DNA of 6,663 bases from Deltaproteobacteria bacterium (GTDB lineage Bacteria; UBA10199; DSSB01): contig JAIOPF010000140.1 in assembly GCA_021414045.1 (NCBI GenBank), forward strand, positions 1 to 6,663, in the 5' to 3' direction. The translations under genes and the position numbers were made by a program. Shown here in pieces: positions 4,701 to 6,663 of the stretch. The notes beneath the pieces are model-generated. The model had not been told where the DNA came from and searched no databases. It saw only the letters and a program-made list of their open reading frames with translations. Every line of letters begins with the position of its first letter. The first letter of the stretch is position 1.

Positions 4701-5852
4701 TCAAATCAAGCGACGCTGACGCAGGTATTCCCCGATACGCGCAAGGCCTTCGTGTATCTTCTTTAGATCGGTGGCGTAAGAAAATCGGATATAGCCTTCT
4801 CCAGAAGGTCCGAAGTCGATTCCCGGCGTGACTCCCACTTTCGCTTTCTCCAATAGATCGAAAGCGAAGCGGTAAGAGTCTTTGGTGTAATGCTTCGCGT
4901 TCGCGAAAACGTAAAAGGCTCCGGTGGGATCGTTCGCCACGCCGAAGCCCAGTGACTTCACCCCCGCCAGCATGGCTTTCCTTCTCTCATCGAAAATCTT
5001 TCTCATCCGTTTCTGATCGGCCTCCGCCCGCTCCAGAGCGGCGATTCCAGCGGCTTGGACGAAGCTTGAGGCCGAGATGAAGAAGTTTTGCGCCATGTTC
5101 TGGAAAATTTTCGAAAAGACCCTGGGAAAGATCAAATACCCCAAGCGAAACCCGGTCATGGCGTAAGCCTTTGAAAAACCGTTCAAGACGAAAGCGCGGT
5201 CGGTGAATTCGAGTATGGAGCGCTCTTCTCCGGAATAAGTCAATCCATGGTAGATCTCGTCGCTGATGAGATATTTTCCGGTCTTCGCCAAGCTCTTCAT
5301 GACGGAAGAGGGCAGTGGGCAACCCGTAGGATTGGCTGGCGAGTTGATCAGGACGGCCTTGGTCTTTTTCCCGAGTTTTTTTCGCACGGCTTCGGGCCGA
5401 AACTGAAAGCCGTCTTCTTCCCGTACTTTGACGAAAACCGGGCGGGCCTCCGCGAAACGCAAAAAGTTGGCGTAACAAGGATAGTGAGGGTCGCTTAAGA
5501 CCACCTCGTCTCCTCGGTTGAGCAGGGCGTTGAACAGTAAAAGCATGGCGGGGGAGGTCCCCGCCGTCACCAGGATTTGATCCGGATACAGCTTAACCCC
5601 GTAGCGACGGCGATAATGGGCGCAGATGGCCTCCCTTAGGGCTGGCATGCCCAAGGAGTGGGTATATTTGGTGAAATCCCCCTTCAGCGCCTTGATGGCG
5701 GCCTCTTTGACCGCCCGGGGAGGGGGAAAGTCGGGTTCTCCAACGGAGAAGCTGATGACATCATGGCCGAGCTGTGCCATGCCTTGGACCTTTTCCAAGA
5801 CGTCCATGGCGATGAAAGAACGAAGCTTTTCGGTACGTCGGGCAAGTTTCAT
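4701..5852 (-). CDS. Class I PLP-dependent aminotransferase (AspB-like)
   Basis: This is an intact 383-residue, fold-type I aminotransferase, a cytoplasmic homodimer in this family, which moves an amino group between an amino acid and a 2-oxoacid. Key sites are visible: GEPDF (38-42), YTHSLGMPALREAI (63-76), TAGTS (96-100, cofactor phosphate), DPHYPCY (121-127, ring stacking), SPANPTG with Asn174, SDEIYHG with Asp198 and Tyr201, SK with Lys228 for the Schiff base, FRLGY with Arg236 for phosphate, and YIRFSYA with Arg356 for the substrate carboxylate. The length is normal and no catalytic residue is lost. Aspartate, alanine or aromatic amino acids are all possible substrates; sequence alone does not decide, so no symbol is given. 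ATG 5852 has only a weak AAGAAG close by, but the protein aligns with the family from its first residues. It is monocistronic, with no pathway genes beside it. Confidence 0.95.
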   Translation of the reverse strand: MKLARRTEKLRSFIAMDVLEKVQGMAQLGHDVISFSVGEPDFPPPRAVKEAAIKALKGDFTKYTHSLGMPALREAICAHYRRRYGVKLYPDQILVTAGTSPAMLLLFNALLNRGDEVVLSDPHYPCYANFLRFAEARPVFVKVREEDGFQFRPEAVRKKLGKKTKAVLINSPANPTGCPLPSSVMKSLAKTGKYLISDEIYHGLTYSGEERSILEFTDRAFVLNGFSKAYAMTGFRLGYLIFPRVFSKIFQNMAQNFFISASSFVQAAGIAALERAEADQKRMRKIFDERRKAMLAGVKSLGFGVANDPTGAFYVFANAKHYTKDSYRFAFDLLEKAKVGVTPGIDFGPSGEGYIRFSYATDLKKIHEGLARIGEYLRQRRLI

Positions 5853-5936
5853 CTTCTTGATCTCGCTTCATATCCCGCCGTCCTCCCCGTCGCAACTTTT
5901 GTCTTTCCCCGCCGATCCTTAATGGAGACGAAATTT
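5853..5936. promoter_or_regulatory. Divergent promoter region
   Basis: These 84 nt separate the aminotransferase gene and the membrane-protein gene and must hold or abut both promoters. I see no clear -35/-10 pair on either strand. The one clear signal is GGAG at 5925-5928, 8 nt before ATG 5937. Confidence 0.4.
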
Positions 5937-6125
5937 ATGAAGGTCTTTTGTTCCGGGGCCTTTTTTGGCCTCATCTTTTGTTCGATCGCGATTTGGTTTC
6001 TCAAGCTGTCCCCTTGGGCCATGATGCCCGACTTGCGTCCCTCGGTTTTCATTCTCGGCGGGGGTTTGATGGGCGGCTTGATCCACCAACTGATAGGAAG
6101 TGACCCGAATGTCTCCACCGAATAA
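5937..6125 (+). CDS. Small two-helix membrane protein (62 residues)
   Basis: I do not recognise this as a family. It begins MKVFCSGAFFGLIFCSIAIW, a first membrane helix (about residues 3-24). A short Pro/Asp-containing loop (25-40) follows, then a glycine-rich second helix (about 41-57, SVFILGGGLMGGLIHQL) and a short polar tail. ATG 5937 is chosen because GGAG lies 8 nt upstream. An ATG at 5922 would add five residues but has no ribosome binding site, and the frame further upstream is only the antisense of the aminotransferase gene. Its last 17 nt overlap the next gene, so the two are probably co-translated and functionally linked. The GGGLMGG stretch could pack helices in an oligomer; this is inference. 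Confidence 0.7.
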   Translation: MKVFCSGAFFGLIFCSIAIWFLKLSPWAMMPDLRPSVFILGGGLMGGLIHQLIGSDPNVSTE

Positions 6126-6663
6126 GATTTCAGCGCCTTTAGCGGGAATTTACGACGAGGAAGCCGGCGTTTGCCGCATGGTTCCCGAGGAAGAGGCCGT
6201 TTGCATGGCCGAACCGACGGTTTCCGCCCCGATTCCGACTCAAGATGCCTACCTTTCCCGGGTTTCCCGATCACAACTTTTGGCCGACGCCTTCGGTCCT
6301 GCGCGGCGGGTCAATCCTTTGCTGAGCGAGTCTCCCACTCAGTATTCGCCTTGGGCTATTTTGACTGGCCTTACCGGTTGCAGCGGACCCGCGGAGCCTT
6401 CGGCGCCCGGAGATCCCATCCGTTCGGCGACGCCCTTGGGCGCCGAGTTGGTCATGAATCCCCAGCCCTTGAGGGGAAATCTCGACGGCGTCGATCTCAG
6501 CGGAGCGGCTAGTCAGAGCAGCGTCGTTTGGTCGGTCTTCGATTCGACCACGCCCGCGAACACCGGAACTTTCGCCTTCCTCCGCAGCGGCACCAGCGGC
6601 GGCAGCGTGTTTCAGCTCAGCAATGAAACCTCGGCGAGGCATTTGACGACCACCGGCGCGACG
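6109..6663 (+). CDS. Unknown protein, N-terminal 185 residues (cut by window edge)
   Basis: This frame stays open from ATG 6109 to the window end. AGGAAG lies 8 nt before the ATG, and the start overlaps the upstream membrane-protein gene by 17 nt. It begins MSPPNKISAPLAGIYDEEAG, with no signal peptide. Cys22 and Cys32 flank an acidic stretch, and a third cysteine (Cys91) lies in LTGLTGCSG. From about residue 105 the sequence turns Ser/Thr/Gly-rich with alternating hydrophobic residues (SSVVWSVFDSTTP, TFAFLRSG, SVFQLSNET), suggesting beta strands as in surface or secreted proteins. The codon pattern matches a real gene. I do not recognise the family, and the missing part may hold the telling domain. 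Confidence 0.8.
   Translation, partial: MSPPNKISAPLAGIYDEEAGVCRMVPEEEAVCMAEPTVSAPIPTQDAYLSRVSRSQLLADAFGPARRVNPLLSESPTQYSPWAILTGLTGCSGPAEPSAPGDPIRSATPLGAELVMNPQPLRGNLDGVDLSGAASQSSVVWSVFDSTTPANTGTFAFLRSGTSGGSVFQLSNETSARHLTTTGAT

Noticed and set aside
5658..5936. Upstream extension of the small membrane-protein frame to 155 residues
   Set aside because: The extension is antisense to the aminotransferase gene. The Shine-Dalgarno at 5925-5928 fits ATG 5937, and only the last 62 residues have membrane-protein character.
5849..6274. Minus-strand 141-residue frame ending in an ATGA overlap with the aminotransferase start
   Set aside because: It is antisense to two plus-strand genes with good ribosome binding sites, is Arg/Pro/Lys-rich as shadow frames are, and the overlap is coincidental.
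6370..6384. Lipobox-like LTGC in the last protein
   Set aside because: It lies at residues 88-91, far from the N terminus and without a preceding basic start and hydrophobic core, so it is not a lipoprotein signal.

Overview
The window looks like a piece of a Gram-negative bacterial chromosome of moderate GC. Its genes are short, on both strands, often convergent or divergent, and separated by AT-rich gaps. A eukaryotic-type Ser/Thr kinase, a protein with a Sec-type signal peptide and several orphan low-complexity proteins would suit a large-genome lineage such as a deltaproteobacterial or Bdellovibrio-like group. That placement is inference; no marker gene here settles it. I see no tRNA, rRNA, CRISPR array, insertion sequence or phage gene.

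Layout from left to right. (1) The minus strand starts with the N-terminal part of a Ser/Thr protein kinase cut by the window edge. It is preceded by a possible 10-codon leader ORF that overlaps the kinase start as ATGA. (2) Divergent from it, across a short AT-rich region with a 14-bp palindrome, is a solitary murD-like gene. It is broken by a -1 frame change, is shortened in its C-terminal domain and is altered in several family motifs, so it is probably a decaying or repurposed paralogue. (3) A 446-residue orphan protein with a disordered acidic N terminus and three collagen-like Gly-Pro-Thr triplets lies convergent to it, with a good promoter and Shine-Dalgarno. (4) A region of about 1 kb (3166-4165) holds two possible small genes, a promoter-to-terminator unit, and several inverted and direct repeats. 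(5) A GTG-started exported basic protein carries an exact 11-residue repeat, which suggests a surface-binding amphipathic helix. (6) Four bases away and convergent is an intact class I PLP-dependent aminotransferase. (7) Divergent from that, a 62-residue two-helix membrane protein overlaps the start of a longer unknown protein that runs off the window.

Only the kinase, the MurD-like protein and the aminotransferase have recognisable families. The genes do not form one pathway. The best candidates for something undescribed are the hendecad-repeat exported protein, the Gly-Pro-Thr orphan and the overlapping membrane-protein pair at the right edge. I found no convincing multi-gene novel system.
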